64,000 bases of DNA. It comes from Runella defluvii (GTDB lineage: Bacteria > Bacteroidota > Bacteroidia > Cytophagales > Spirosomataceae). The translations under genes and the position numbers were made by a program. Location of the stretch: positions 186,001-250,000 of the forward strand of contig NZ_JACIBY010000011.1 in the NCBI RefSeq assembly GCF_014195535.1, written 5' to 3'. The stretch's first letter is position 1. The number at the start of each line of letters is the position of its first letter. Below the pieces are notes generated by a model. It had not been told where the DNA came from. It did no database searches and worked only from the letters and a program-made list of their open reading frames with translations. Below are positions 18,131-27,006 of the stretch, piece by piece.

Positions 18131-19966
18131 ATGCAAAAAGCTGTTTACTACGAATTACTCCAAATTACGCTGACCCGCATTTTTGGAGAACTCCCAATGG
18201 ATGTCTTTGAATCAGTCGTTGATTTATTAGAATGGAAAGAAATAGCAGGGGGAGAAATTTTATTCCATAAAAACGATGAAGCTGATTGTTTGTATGGCGT
18301 ACTCAGCGGACGGCTACGGGCGTATGTTCCGACCGATGATGGGTCAGAAATACCTTTGGGGGAGATTCCGCCAGGAGAAACGGTGGGAGAAATGGGGATT
18401 TTTACGGAGTCTCCGCGCAGTGCGAGTATCGTCGCCATCCGTGATTCTGTTTTGGTAAAAATCAGTAAAAGTGCCTTTGAAAAAATCATCATGGTGTCGC
18501 CCAAAGTCGTCCTCAATATCACCAATTTGATTATTGAGCGGCTAAATCGACAAAATCTTTCCAAAAAAACGAATTACAAAATCACGAACGTTGCCCTCAT
18601 TTGTTTGCATCATTCTCCTGCCGAAAAGGCATTTTGTCAAGCTGTTTTCAAAGCACTCAACCATAAGGCAAGTTGTTCCTATTTATCCATTGAGCGGATT
18701 AGCCAGCACTTCAACGACCCAGACATTGCGAATGTAGAGAAAGCAGACGTGACCAATTACCGACTGCTCAGTAATTGGCTCGATGAACAAGAAGCACAGT
18801 ATAATTATGTTTTTTACGAGGCCGATACCCTCACCAGCGAATGGGCCAAACGCTGCGTTCGTCAGGCAGATAAGGTGCTGATTATTTCTGAAAGTCAATA
18901 CGGCTCGGGGCCGAGCGCTGCCGAAATGGCCTTATTACACACGGGTTCTTCCAGTGTCAACAAAACGCTGGTGTTGCTTCACCCTCCCATGGCTGATTTT
19001 CCGACCAAGACCTCCAGTTGGCTACGAAGCAGGCGAGTTCAGCGGCATTTCCACGTCGAACAAGATAACCCCTCCGATGTTGAGCGCATTCGGCGCTACC
19101 TCATGGGCCAATCCGTCGGGTTGGTGCTATCGGGAGGTGGAGCGCGGGGCTTTGTGCACGTGGGGGTCTATCGTGCCTTGGAAGAACGAGGCATTCCCGT
19201 CGATTTTGTGGGAGGAACGAGCATGGGTTCTATCATTGGCAGTTTTATTGCCATGGGATATTCTGCCGAAACGCTTGACAAAGTCATGCGTAAAATCTAC
19301 GTAGAAGGCAAAAATCCAACGGCTGATTTTAACCTGATTCCCTACTTCTCGCTCATTAAAGGCAAGAAAGTGGAACAAATTTTAGAAAAATATTGCGGCG
19401 AGGTCGAAATCGAAGATTTATGGCGCAATTTTTATTGTATTTCTAGCAACCTCACCAAAGCCGAAGCCATGATTCACCAAGCGGGAAAATTGCGAAAATA
19501 CGTACGGGCCAGCATCTCGTTACCAGGTATTTTACCCCCAGTGATTGACGAAGAAGGCTTACTAGTGGACGGGGGAATTTTTAATAATACGCCTGTAGAT
19601 GTCATGCTGGCGCAGGGAGTGGGAAAAGTAATTTCGGTCGATATGAATGTGCAACGTACGCTTCAAAAAAATGAAAATTACCAATCAGGTGGTACGTGGC
19701 AGGCGTTCAAAGGGCGAGTTATGGGGCAAAGTACGGGAACAAGAATCCCGAATATGATGTCCGTAATTTTTCAATCAACCACCATTTCTAGTGATTTTAA
19801 AGCCAATCAATACAAGCCTTACTGCGACCTGTACATCAACCCCAATGTGACCAATTTTGGCATCATAGACTGGAAATCGTACGAAAAAATCGTTGAAATC
19901 GGCTACCAAACTGCCATTGAAGCAATAGATGAACAGTTAAAAACGACGCTTGAGTCCTTCAAGTAA
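18131..19966 (+). CDS. Cyclic-nucleotide-binding patatin-like phospholipase (NTE family)
   Basis: 611 residues. The first 140 form a CRP-like cyclic-nucleotide pocket with the phosphate-binding signature GETVGEMGIF then PRSAS. A middle region (about 150-310) resembles the corresponding section of neuropathy target esterase (YNYVFYEADTLTSEWAKRCVRQ). The patatin domain has the oxyanion loop SGGGARG, nucleophile GGTSMGS (GxSxG) and catalytic DGG (LLVDGGIFNN); all are intact. The expected role is phospholipid or lysophospholipid hydrolysis gated by a cyclic nucleotide. ATG at 18131 was preferred over TTG at 18125. A class III cyclase gene follows after 11 bases. Confidence 0.92.
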   Translation: MQKAVYYELLQITLTRIFGELPMDVFESVVDLLEWKEIAGGEILFHKNDEADCLYGVLSGRLRAYVPTDDGSEIPLGEIPPGETVGEMGIFTESPRSASIVAIRDSVLVKISKSAFEKIIMVSPKVVLNITNLIIERLNRQNLSKKTNYKITNVALICLHHSPAEKAFCQAVFKALNHKASCSYLSIERISQHFNDPDIANVEKADVTNYRLLSNWLDEQEAQYNYVFYEADTLTSEWAKRCVRQADKVLIISESQYGSGPSAAEMALLHTGSSSVNKTLVLLHPPMADFPTKTSSWLRSRRVQRHFHVEQDNPSDVERIRRYLMGQSVGLVLSGGGARGFVHVGVYRALEERGIPVDFVGGTSMGSIIGSFIAMGYSAETLDKVMRKIYVEGKNPTADFNLIPYFSLIKGKKVEQILEKYCGEVEIEDLWRNFYCISSNLTKAEAMIHQAGKLRKYVRASISLPGILPPVIDEEGLLVDGGIFNNTPVDVMLAQGVGKVISVDMNVQRTLQKNENYQSGGTWQAFKGRVMGQSTGTRIPNMMSVIFQSTTISSDFKANQYKPYCDLYINPNVTNFGIIDWKSYEKIVEIGYQTAIEAIDEQLKTTLESFK

Positions 19967-19977
19967 TCCACACATTT

Positions 19978-21246
19978 ATGAAAAGACGTCTTTGGATATT
20001 GTTATTGGTAGTGACACTTACCCATCCCTTAGCAGCACAAAAGAGCAAAACCGACTCGGCTACGACGAAAAAAAAGGGGTGGCGGCTTTTTGGCAACAAA
20101 AAAAATAAAGAGTTAGAAGCCGTTTCAAAGGAAAAAGACAAAGTTTCGGCAGAGAAGAAAAAGGTAGAAAGCGAAAAGCAATTTTTAGAGTGGAAAAATC
20201 AAAATTTGTCCTCTCAAATCGACGCCCTTGATGCGCAAAAAAAGGCGTTGGATGTTCAACAACACTTTCTGGATTCGCAGCTTGTTGTTCGCAACCACAG
20301 CCTCAAACTCATGACCGAGGCGCAAATGAAAATCCAATTGACGCTCTTGCGACAAAAACAATTGCTCGACTCCATTTCGTTTACCAAAGTCATTGACTCC
20401 CTAAAAATCAGCGACCAGCAGAAAATATTGACCCAAAAAGAAGACCAACTCCGACGGCAAGAAGCAGAAGTCGAACTTCAACAAAGCCAACGAAATTTGC
20501 TAATTGTCGTGGTATTGGGGGTTTTGGTAGTCGCTCTGGGTATCTACCGAAGCCTGCTTAATGTCAAAAAATATTCTAAAATTATTGAGGAAGAAAAAAA
20601 CAAATCGGAATACCTACTGCTCAATATCCTGCCCAAAGAAGTAGCCGACGAGCTCAAGAAAAGCGGCGCCGCCGAAGCAAAGCATTACGAAGAAGTAAGC
20701 GTATTATTCTCTGATTTTGTGGGCTTTACGTTTTTGGCCGAAAAACTCCCTCCCCAAGAACTAGTCGCTGAGCTAGACTATTGTTTCAAGCGTTTTGACC
20801 GAATTATGGGCAACAATAAGATTGAAAAAATAAAAACCATCGGCGATGCCTACATGGCCGCAGGTGGCGTACCCGTGCCCGACTCCGACGCTCACGTGCG
20901 CATTGTGCGGGCGGCACTTGAGCTGCAAGAGTTTATCGAAGCCCGAAAACAGCAACGACTCCACGAAAATTTGCCTTTTTTTGAAGCCCGCGTCGGAATT
21001 CACACGGGGGAAGTAGTGGCAGGAATTGTGGGGGAAAAGAAATTTGCCTTCGACCTTTGGGGAGATACCGTCAACATTGCGTCTCGCATGGAATCGGCGA
21101 GCCTTCCTGGCAAAGTCAATATTTCGGAAGATACCTACGAGCTGGTCAAAGCGCATTTTATTTGCTCCGACCGTGGCAAAAAAGACATCAAAAATCGCGG
21201 AGAAAAAGGAATGTATTTCGTTGAAAGGGAGGTTTTGGGAGATTAA
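19978..21246 (+). CDS. Membrane class III adenylate cyclase
   Basis: 422 residues: a signal peptide or N-terminal helix (LLVVTLTHPLAAQ), a Lys/Glu/Gln-rich coiled coil (about 45-165), a membrane helix (about 168-190), a signalling helix (YLLLNILPKEVADELKKSG), and a cyclase domain from about 230. Both metal Asp are present (LFSDFVGFT and KTIGDAYM), as is the transition-state Asn-Arg pair (VNIASRME). The base-selecting positions read Lys (EKIKTIGD) and Asp (FAFDLWGD), the adenylate rather than guanylate pattern. It probably makes cAMP for the phospholipase encoded 11 bases upstream. The sensor role of the coiled coil is inference. Confidence 0.92.
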   Translation: MKRRLWILLLVVTLTHPLAAQKSKTDSATTKKKGWRLFGNKKNKELEAVSKEKDKVSAEKKKVESEKQFLEWKNQNLSSQIDALDAQKKALDVQQHFLDSQLVVRNHSLKLMTEAQMKIQLTLLRQKQLLDSISFTKVIDSLKISDQQKILTQKEDQLRRQEAEVELQQSQRNLLIVVVLGVLVVALGIYRSLLNVKKYSKIIEEEKNKSEYLLLNILPKEVADELKKSGAAEAKHYEEVSVLFSDFVGFTFLAEKLPPQELVAELDYCFKRFDRIMGNNKIEKIKTIGDAYMAAGGVPVPDSDAHVRIVRAALELQEFIEARKQQRLHENLPFFEARVGIHTGEVVAGIVGEKKFAFDLWGDTVNIASRMESASLPGKVNISEDTYELVKAHFICSDRGKKDIKNRGEKGMYFVEREVLGD

Positions 21247-21262
21247 ACGCTCCCCAAAAATC

Positions 21263-21871
21263 TCATGTGCTTGGCAAAATCTCTTCGTCTTCTAAAATTT
21301 GTTGCAAACAAAACGTGTAATCCTCAAAGAGCGGAACGCTTTCGCTCCAAGCATATACTTCTACGTTTTTGTGGGTACGTATCACCAAAATTTGACGACT
21401 TTTTGTCAAAATCCATACAATGCCTTCTACCCCAAAAGTCAACAGTTCTTGGGATTTTTGAAGAATATAATCCGCTTCCGTGCCCCCTTCTTCTTCGTTT
21501 TCGGCTTTGGCATCAATTTTCACGTCCACCTCTATGATGAACTTAGGAGGTAGTGAAGTGTAAGTATCCGTCCACGGATGAGGTGATTTTGATTTTTCGC
21601 ATATAAGAATGTCTCCCGAAAAATTGACATTCTTACGTAAATGCAACCCTACTTCATTGGTAGGCACCCAAAATTGTTTTTTAGGTAAAAGATTTTTTAG
21701 AAAATGTACAAGGGCTTGTATCATCAAACCCTGTAAAAAACTACTTCCCACAATTTCTTCTTCCGTTTTGAGCCCAAGCAATACTTTACGATAGCCTTTT
21801 CGGTAATAAACCCGACCGCCAAACTCTTCGTAAATAAGGCTTTGAGGAATGGTTTGTGTTGTAGTAGCCAT
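21263..21871 (-). CDS. Uma2 family putative endonuclease (DUF820)
   Basis: 202 residues. The Uma2 fold is shown by YRKGYRKVLLGLKTEEEIVG, GLHLRKNVNFSGDILICEKS, PKFIIEVDVKIDAK (Glu and Asp of a PD-(D/E)xK-like site) and GVEGIVWILTKSRQILVI. These proteins are numerous in cyanobacteria and Bacteroidota, and their biological target is unknown. The gene is convergent with the cyclase gene, 16 bases away. Confidence 0.8.
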   Translation of the reverse strand: MATTTQTIPQSLIYEEFGGRVYYRKGYRKVLLGLKTEEEIVGSSFLQGLMIQALVHFLKNLLPKKQFWVPTNEVGLHLRKNVNFSGDILICEKSKSPHPWTDTYTSLPPKFIIEVDVKIDAKAENEEEGGTEADYILQKSQELLTFGVEGIVWILTKSRQILVIRTHKNVEVYAWSESVPLFEDYTFCLQQILEDEEILPST

Positions 21872-21926
21872 AGCGTTTCTCCTTTTCTGAACTTACGTAA
21901 AGTTACAACATTTTTACATTGGCTGG

Positions 21927-23381
21927 TTACTCAAACGCCGCTCGCAATTCCTCCCTGTCATCGAAATGATGCTTTACACCTTTGATTTCTTGGTAGGTTT
22001 CGTGGCCTTTGCCTGCTACCAAAATAATGTCATGCGGCTGGGCCAATGACACCGCGTACCGAATGGCTTCGCGGCGGTCTTCGATGGTTTTGGTTTTCTT
22101 AAAGTCAACGGGCGAAACCCCTGCTTGCATTTGTTCCAAAATCGCGAACGGGTCTTCGTTGCGCGGATTATCGGACGTCAGAATCACTTTATTGCTCAAT
22201 TCGCAGGCAATCCGCGCCATTTCGGGGCGCTTGGTTGCATCGCGATTTCCGCCACAACCCACCACCGTAATCACTTGCTGGTTGCCTTCGCGCAGTTCGT
22301 TGATGGTTTCCAACACATTTTGTAGGGCATCGGGCGTGTGGGCGTAATCCACAATCCCCACCACTTCACTTGGACTTACCACCTGCTCAAAACGACCTGG
22401 TGGCGGCGTAACTGCCGACAGCGCCGTCAGCACCTGTTCGGTATCTTCGCCCAACAAAATAGCCGCGCCATATACGCCCAATAAGTTGTAGGCATTGAAT
22501 TTCCCAATCAGTTTAAACCAAACTTCTTGTCCGTCCACGTCCATTTGAAGCCCAAAAAGGCTATCCGCAATAAGTTTACCTTTGAAGGTGGCAACTGTTT
22601 GTAGCGAATAGGTCTCTTTGCGAGCGGCGGTATTTTGCACCATCACCCCCCCACGACGGTCGTCGATATTTACCAATGCAAAGGCCGTTTTAGGCAACTG
22701 GTCAAAGAATCCTTTCTTGGCTTTGATGTAGTTATCGAACGTTTTGTGGAAATCAAGGTGATCGTGGGTGATGTTGGTAAAAATTCCTCCCGCAAACGTC
22801 AGCCCTGCGATGCGTTCCTGTGCCACCGCGTGTGAACTCACTTCCATGAAGCAATATGAACACCCGCGACGAACCATTTCAGCCAACAACTCATTGATTT
22901 TAACCGAGTCGGGCGTCGTATGGGTTGACGGAACAATATCATCATCAATTTGGTTTTGCACCGTCGAAAGTAACCCTACCCGATGCCCCAATTGGCGGAA
23001 TAGTTTGAACAGCAACGTCACAGACGACGTTTTCCCATTGGTTCCTGTTACCCCTACTAATTTAAGCTTCGCCGACGGGTTATCGTAAAAATTAGAAGCC
23101 ATTTGTCCCATCGCTCGGGCTGAATCCGCCACCTGAACATACGCTATTCCCTCGGCCAAATCGTTGGGTAAGTCTTGGCATAAAATAGCCGCTGCACCCA
23201 TTTCAATGACTTTCGGAATAAACCCATGCCCATCCACTTGCGTCCCTTTCTGGGCCACAAACAAACTTCCCGAAGTTACTTTTCGAGAATCAAATTCGAT
23301 GGAACTGATTTCAATATCGGTATTTCCAATTACTGAACTAATCGGAACGCTCGCTAGTAGGTTTTGAAGTGTCTTTGCCAT
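21927..23381 (-). CDS. murE: UDP-N-acetylmuramoyl-L-alanyl-D-glutamate--2,6-diaminopimelate ligase
   Basis: 484 residues from the ATG at 23381; a TTG two codons upstream is also in frame. The ATP loop is GVTGTNGKTSSV, the tripeptide-site carbamylated-Lys region is THTTPDSVKINELL, and DNPRNEDPF near residue 404 is the motif that selects meso-diaminopimelate. It adds the third residue of the peptidoglycan stem peptide in the cytoplasm. It is separated from other mur/dcw genes here, which is unusual for the family though not unknown. Confidence 0.95.
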   Translation of the reverse strand: MAKTLQNLLASVPISSVIGNTDIEISSIEFDSRKVTSGSLFVAQKGTQVDGHGFIPKVIEMGAAAILCQDLPNDLAEGIAYVQVADSARAMGQMASNFYDNPSAKLKLVGVTGTNGKTSSVTLLFKLFRQLGHRVGLLSTVQNQIDDDIVPSTHTTPDSVKINELLAEMVRRGCSYCFMEVSSHAVAQERIAGLTFAGGIFTNITHDHLDFHKTFDNYIKAKKGFFDQLPKTAFALVNIDDRRGGVMVQNTAARKETYSLQTVATFKGKLIADSLFGLQMDVDGQEVWFKLIGKFNAYNLLGVYGAAILLGEDTEQVLTALSAVTPPPGRFEQVVSPSEVVGIVDYAHTPDALQNVLETINELREGNQQVITVVGCGGNRDATKRPEMARIACELSNKVILTSDNPRNEDPFAILEQMQAGVSPVDFKKTKTIEDRREAIRYAVSLAQPHDIILVAGKGHETYQEIKGVKHHFDDREELRAAFE

Positions 23382-23407
23382 TGTCAATTCAATCTTTGAT
23401 TAAAAAC

Positions 23408-23448
23408 GAGGATGTGAGCATCCTCAGGGTTGGTTTTGAGAAACCAAC
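23408..23448. repeat. Two adjacent TGAG-loop hairpins with different stems
   Basis: Arm GAGGATG with loop TGAG (23408-23425) is followed four bases later by arm GTTGGTTT with loop TGAG (23429-23448). The stems share no sequence but the loops are identical. Both lie between two minus-strand genes. Confidence 0.9.
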
Positions 23449-23480
23449 TGCACTTGTTATTCACTCTATTACTTAATTAC

Positions 23481-24080
23481 TTAAACAGTGCCCCCATTCT
23501 CGTGCTGAATGTTCTTCAGTTCCAGTTTGGTTTCATTGCGTTCAAACGCCATCATTTTATCCAATAATTCGTCAATCGTATCCGCCACCAAGAGCAATGC
23601 GCGGTTTTCGGCTTTCAAAAATCCTTCTTGCACCATGTGGTCGATGTGGGCTAATAAATGATTGTAGAAACCGTTGATATTCAAAACGCCCACAGGGCCA
23701 TGAAAAATTTTCAACTGCGTCCAGGTCAGAATTTCAAACAGTTCATCGAGGGTTCCGAAACCACCAGGAAGTGCAATGACTCCGTCTGACATGGAAACCA
23801 TTTTGGCTTTGCGCTCGTGCATTGTATCCACAAAATGAATTTCGGTGAGGGTTTTATGCGCCACTTCTAATTCGGCCAAGAAATTAGGAATAATTCCCGT
23901 TACTTTCTGGTCTCCTGCCAATACGCCATCGGCAACGGCTCCCATCAACCCCAAATTTCCCCCTCCATAGACCAGACTTATCCCTCGGTTGGCCAACGCA
24001 CGCCCAGCTTCCTCGGCTGCTTGAAAATACTCAGGTCGCTTGCCCGCGTTTGCCCCACAATACACAACAATTGTCTTCAT
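23481..24080 (-). CDS. LOG family cytokinin riboside 5'-monophosphate phosphoribohydrolase-like protein
   Basis: 199 residues from the ATG at 24080, which starts at the conserved MKTIVVYCGANAGKRPEY; a 10-residue longer reading is unsupported. Family marks are VYGGGNLGLMG and ALPGGFGTLDELFE (PGGxGTxxE near residue 105). Members hydrolyse nucleoside monophosphates to base and ribose 5-phosphate. A purine salvage role parallel to amn is likely. Confidence 0.92.
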   Translation of the reverse strand: MKTIVVYCGANAGKRPEYFQAAEEAGRALANRGISLVYGGGNLGLMGAVADGVLAGDQKVTGIIPNFLAELEVAHKTLTEIHFVDTMHERKAKMVSMSDGVIALPGGFGTLDELFEILTWTQLKIFHGPVGVLNINGFYNHLLAHIDHMVQEGFLKAENRALLLVADTIDELLDKMMAFERNETKLELKNIQHENGGTV

Positions 24081-24128
24081 TCTCGGTTTGTTAATAATTG
24101 CTTTGGCCACAAATATCGGGAACGAAAT

Positions 24129-24180
24129 CCACCAATGCTAACGAATATCATTGGTGGGAATCGGGAATCCTCTATTTTTG
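24129..24180 (+). promoter_or_regulatory. Promoter with overlapping inverted repeat upstream of xdhC
   Basis: TTG (24151-24153), 19 bases, TATTTTTG (24173-24180) is a near-ideal Bacteroidota promoter. A perfect 9-bp inverted repeat, CCACCAATG (24129-24137) and CATTGGTGG (24149-24157), overlaps the -33 element and is placed as a repressor operator would be. Confidence 0.7.
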
Positions 24181-24215
24181 TTGTGGCTCTTACCAAGATA
24201 AATTAGCACATTCAC

Positions 24216-25337
24216 ATGAAAGAAATCAAAGCCATCATCGAAGCCTACGATTGCATCGACCGAAGCACCACCAAAGCCGCCCTCGCCACCGTTGTGCGCG
24301 TCGAAGGGTCGTCGTATCGTCGTACGGGTGCCCGTATGCTTGTCATGGACGACGGCGTGTGGGTAGGTGGCATCAGCGGGGGATGCTTAGAAGGCGATGC
24401 CCTCAAACGGGCACGCCTCGCCATTGCCAAATCGCAAGCGAGCTTAGTGACCTACGACACCACCGAAGACGACCAACACCAGATTGGTGTGGGATTGGGA
24501 TGCAACGGGGTCATTGACGTTTTACTGACTCCTCTTTCGTTTGAGGACGCTACTAATCCCGTTGAAATTCTCAAAAGCTGCATGAACGAGCGCCGTCAGA
24601 CGCACATTTTATTGACGGTGATTGGGTTAGAAGACGATTACCAAGGCTTACAAGCAGGAACGATGCTCCGTTATACAGGCCCTGAAAGCATTGCATTTTT
24701 AGACAACCCAAGCCTTCAGGCAGAACTTACCCATACCATAGAGGTGTATGCCGAAAAAGGGCGTTCACGTCCCAAGGCGTTTGACCTCCCCGACGGCCGT
24801 ACGCTTGAATTGTTCATCGAAATTCTTCCCCCCGAAATTCACCTTGTATTGATGGGGCACCAATACGATGTTTTACCATTGGCTCGTCTTACCAAAGAAA
24901 TTGGTTGGCGGACGACCATCGTTGCCAATCCTCAGAAACTGATGTCTAAATTGCTGGCTGTCACCGATGCGATTGTTACCCCAGCCGATTTTAGCACCAT
25001 TTTAATCGACGAACACACGGCGATTATTCTCATGTCACACGATTTTAAGACGGACAAATACAACCTTCCCAAGGTGCTACAAACGGCGGCGAGTTACGTG
25101 GGGATGCTGGGTCCGAAAGTCCGTTCCGAAAAAATCCTTAAAGAACTTTCTGAAGAAGGGATTGTTATTTCAACAGCCGAAAGCGAACGAATTCACGCCC
25201 CCGTAGGTTTGGACATAGGCGCTATTTCGCCCGAAGAAATTGCTTTGTCGATTTTAGCCGAGATACGGGCCGTTTTTTCCCTGCGTACGGGAGAAGCCTT
25301 GCGCCTTCGCACAACCCCTATTCACGAACGCGACTGA
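24216..25337 (+). CDS. xdhC: XdhC/CoxI family molybdoenzyme maturation factor
   Basis: 373 residues. The N-terminal XdhC_CoxI domain shows VEGSSYRRTGARMLV and GGISGGCLEGD, and a C-terminal Rossmann-like domain starts at HLVLMGHQYDVLPLARL. These proteins bind molybdenum cofactor and help insert its sulfurated form into xanthine dehydrogenase-type enzymes. moeA follows after 10 bases, confirming a cofactor operon. No molybdoenzyme structural genes are in the window. Confidence 0.9.
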   Translation: MKEIKAIIEAYDCIDRSTTKAALATVVRVEGSSYRRTGARMLVMDDGVWVGGISGGCLEGDALKRARLAIAKSQASLVTYDTTEDDQHQIGVGLGCNGVIDVLLTPLSFEDATNPVEILKSCMNERRQTHILLTVIGLEDDYQGLQAGTMLRYTGPESIAFLDNPSLQAELTHTIEVYAEKGRSRPKAFDLPDGRTLELFIEILPPEIHLVLMGHQYDVLPLARLTKEIGWRTTIVANPQKLMSKLLAVTDAIVTPADFSTILIDEHTAIILMSHDFKTDKYNLPKVLQTAASYVGMLGPKVRSEKILKELSEEGIVISTAESERIHAPVGLDIGAISPEEIALSILAEIRAVFSLRTGEALRLRTTPIHERD

Positions 25338-25347
25338 TTTATTTACC

Positions 25348-26547
25348 ATGGAATTGACCTCTGTAAACGATGCCACGCGCATTATTTTAGAAAATACCCT
25401 CGACTACGGTACCAAGGCCGTTGCCTTTACTGACGCCTACCGCCGAGTATTGGCCGAACCGCTCGTAGCCGACCGCGATTTTCCTCCTTTCGACCGCGTG
25501 ACAATGGACGGAATTGCGATTCAATGGCAAAGTTATCAAAATGGTCAGCGTACTTTTCGGATTGAAAGTACCCAAACTGCGGGCGACGTACAGCATACGC
25601 TTCAAGATCCTGCGGCTTGTATCGAGGTAATGACGGGGGCATCGCTTCCCATTAATACCGACACGGTCATCAAATACGAAGACGTGACCATCGACAACGG
25701 AGTAGCCCAGCTTACATTTGCCGTTCGCGAGAAACAAAATGTCCACTTTCGGGGCGAAGACCGTGTAGCAGGTTCCGCTATTGTTCCCGCAGGCACGTTG
25801 TTGGGCCCAGCCGAAATCGCCATTGCTGCCAGCGTTGGCGCCACGGAAGTGATGGTAAAAAAACTGCCGTCGGTGGTGATTATTACTTCGGGCGACGAGC
25901 TGGTGCCTGTAGAGGCCACCCCACTCCCTCACCAGATTCGGAGTTCAAATGTTCACTGCATCGCCACTTTGCTCAAACCGTACCAAATAGAGGTAGATTT
26001 TATTCACATTCCCGACGATTTGGCAACGACGCAGCAGGCCATTCAACAAGCCCTACAACAATACGACGTCCTCATTTTGTGCGGTGGGGTATCGCAAGGA
26101 AAAAAAGATTTTATTCCCAAAGCCCTTCAAGCTGAAGGGGTGCAGAAGTATTTTCATAAACTGAGCCAGCAACCAGGAAAACCGTTCTGGTTTGGGCGAA
26201 AAGACCGTAACGTTGTCTTTGCTTTGCCAGGAAACCCCGTTTCTTCCTTCCTGTGCGCGCGTCGGTATTTTATCCCGTGGCTACGACAGTCGTTGGGACT
26301 GGTGGCTTTCGACCACACCTACGCGGCCTTGAGCACCGACTATGTTTATACATCTCCCTTGACTTATTTTTTGCAAGTTCAACTATACCAAGAGAATGCC
26401 ACATTGATGGCTCGTCCAGTGATGGGGCATGGCTCAGGAGATTTTGCCAATTTGGTTGAAAATCAAGGGTTTTTAGAGCTACCCAAGGAGCAAACCGAGT
26501 TCAAAAAGGGAGACATTTTTCCACTTTGGCGGTACGATACCCTGTAA
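25348..26547 (+). CDS. moeA: Molybdopterin molybdenumtransferase
   Basis: 399 residues, full MoeA layout: PPFDRVTMDGIAIQW near the start, VIKYEDV in the linker, TSGDELVPVE and CGGVSQGKKDFIP in the MoCF_biosynth domain, FALPGNPVSSF and a C-terminal beta barrel (VMGHGSGDFANLVENQGFLE). It inserts molybdate into adenylylated molybdopterin. It is second gene after xdhC, ten bases apart, so the two are one transcript. Confidence 0.93.
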   Translation: MELTSVNDATRIILENTLDYGTKAVAFTDAYRRVLAEPLVADRDFPPFDRVTMDGIAIQWQSYQNGQRTFRIESTQTAGDVQHTLQDPAACIEVMTGASLPINTDTVIKYEDVTIDNGVAQLTFAVREKQNVHFRGEDRVAGSAIVPAGTLLGPAEIAIAASVGATEVMVKKLPSVVIITSGDELVPVEATPLPHQIRSSNVHCIATLLKPYQIEVDFIHIPDDLATTQQAIQQALQQYDVLILCGGVSQGKKDFIPKALQAEGVQKYFHKLSQQPGKPFWFGRKDRNVVFALPGNPVSSFLCARRYFIPWLRQSLGLVAFDHTYAALSTDYVYTSPLTYFLQVQLYQENATLMARPVMGHGSGDFANLVENQGFLELPKEQTEFKKGDIFPLWRYDTL

Positions 26548-27006
26548 TATCCTTTTTGAATATGCCTAATAAATAGCGGGAAAATACCGTTTGATAAATT
26601 CATCGAAAAAAAAACTCCCAAAAAGTTGAATGAGCCCAAAGGTTCGTCGTAAATTGTACCACGAAAAGCTCCAAACATAGCGATTTAATGGGCTACGATA
26701 CTCTCTTAAATTTTTGTATTTTTTTTCTTGATTTTTAAAAAGTGAATGCCCTAACCAAGAGACTCGTAACCTGCTAATAGCAAATTCGTTACTAATTTCT
26801 GAACACTATACGACGGCATAAAAAGTGAATCGACATCATTTTTTTTGATTAGGGTCACTCATAAAACGTTTGTAATTTCGCAAAACCAATGACAAGCTAT
26901 TTGCCCTTTCAGGTGCTCTTTTGGGCACGTGCAAAAGTGAATTGTGCTTTTCAAACCAAAATCAGTACAAAACAGACAATCACCCCAATAAAAATACGAA
27001 GTACCT
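26548..27006. other. Gene-free stretch upstream of nrdA with three copies of AAAAGTGAAT
   Basis: 459 AT-rich bases without a convincing gene. The decamer AAAAGTGAAT occurs three times in the same orientation (26738, 26821, 26933), and a CTTTTG...CAAAAG inverted repeat around GCACGTGC lies at about 26918-26937, overlapping the last copy. These may be regulatory boxes for ribonucleotide reductase. I see no NrdR-type pair of boxes and no clean TTTG/TAnnTTTG promoter. Confidence 0.55.

Noticed and set aside
26463-26678. 71-codon minus-strand frame in the gap before nrdA
   Set aside because: It overlaps the end of moeA and shows no family resemblance.
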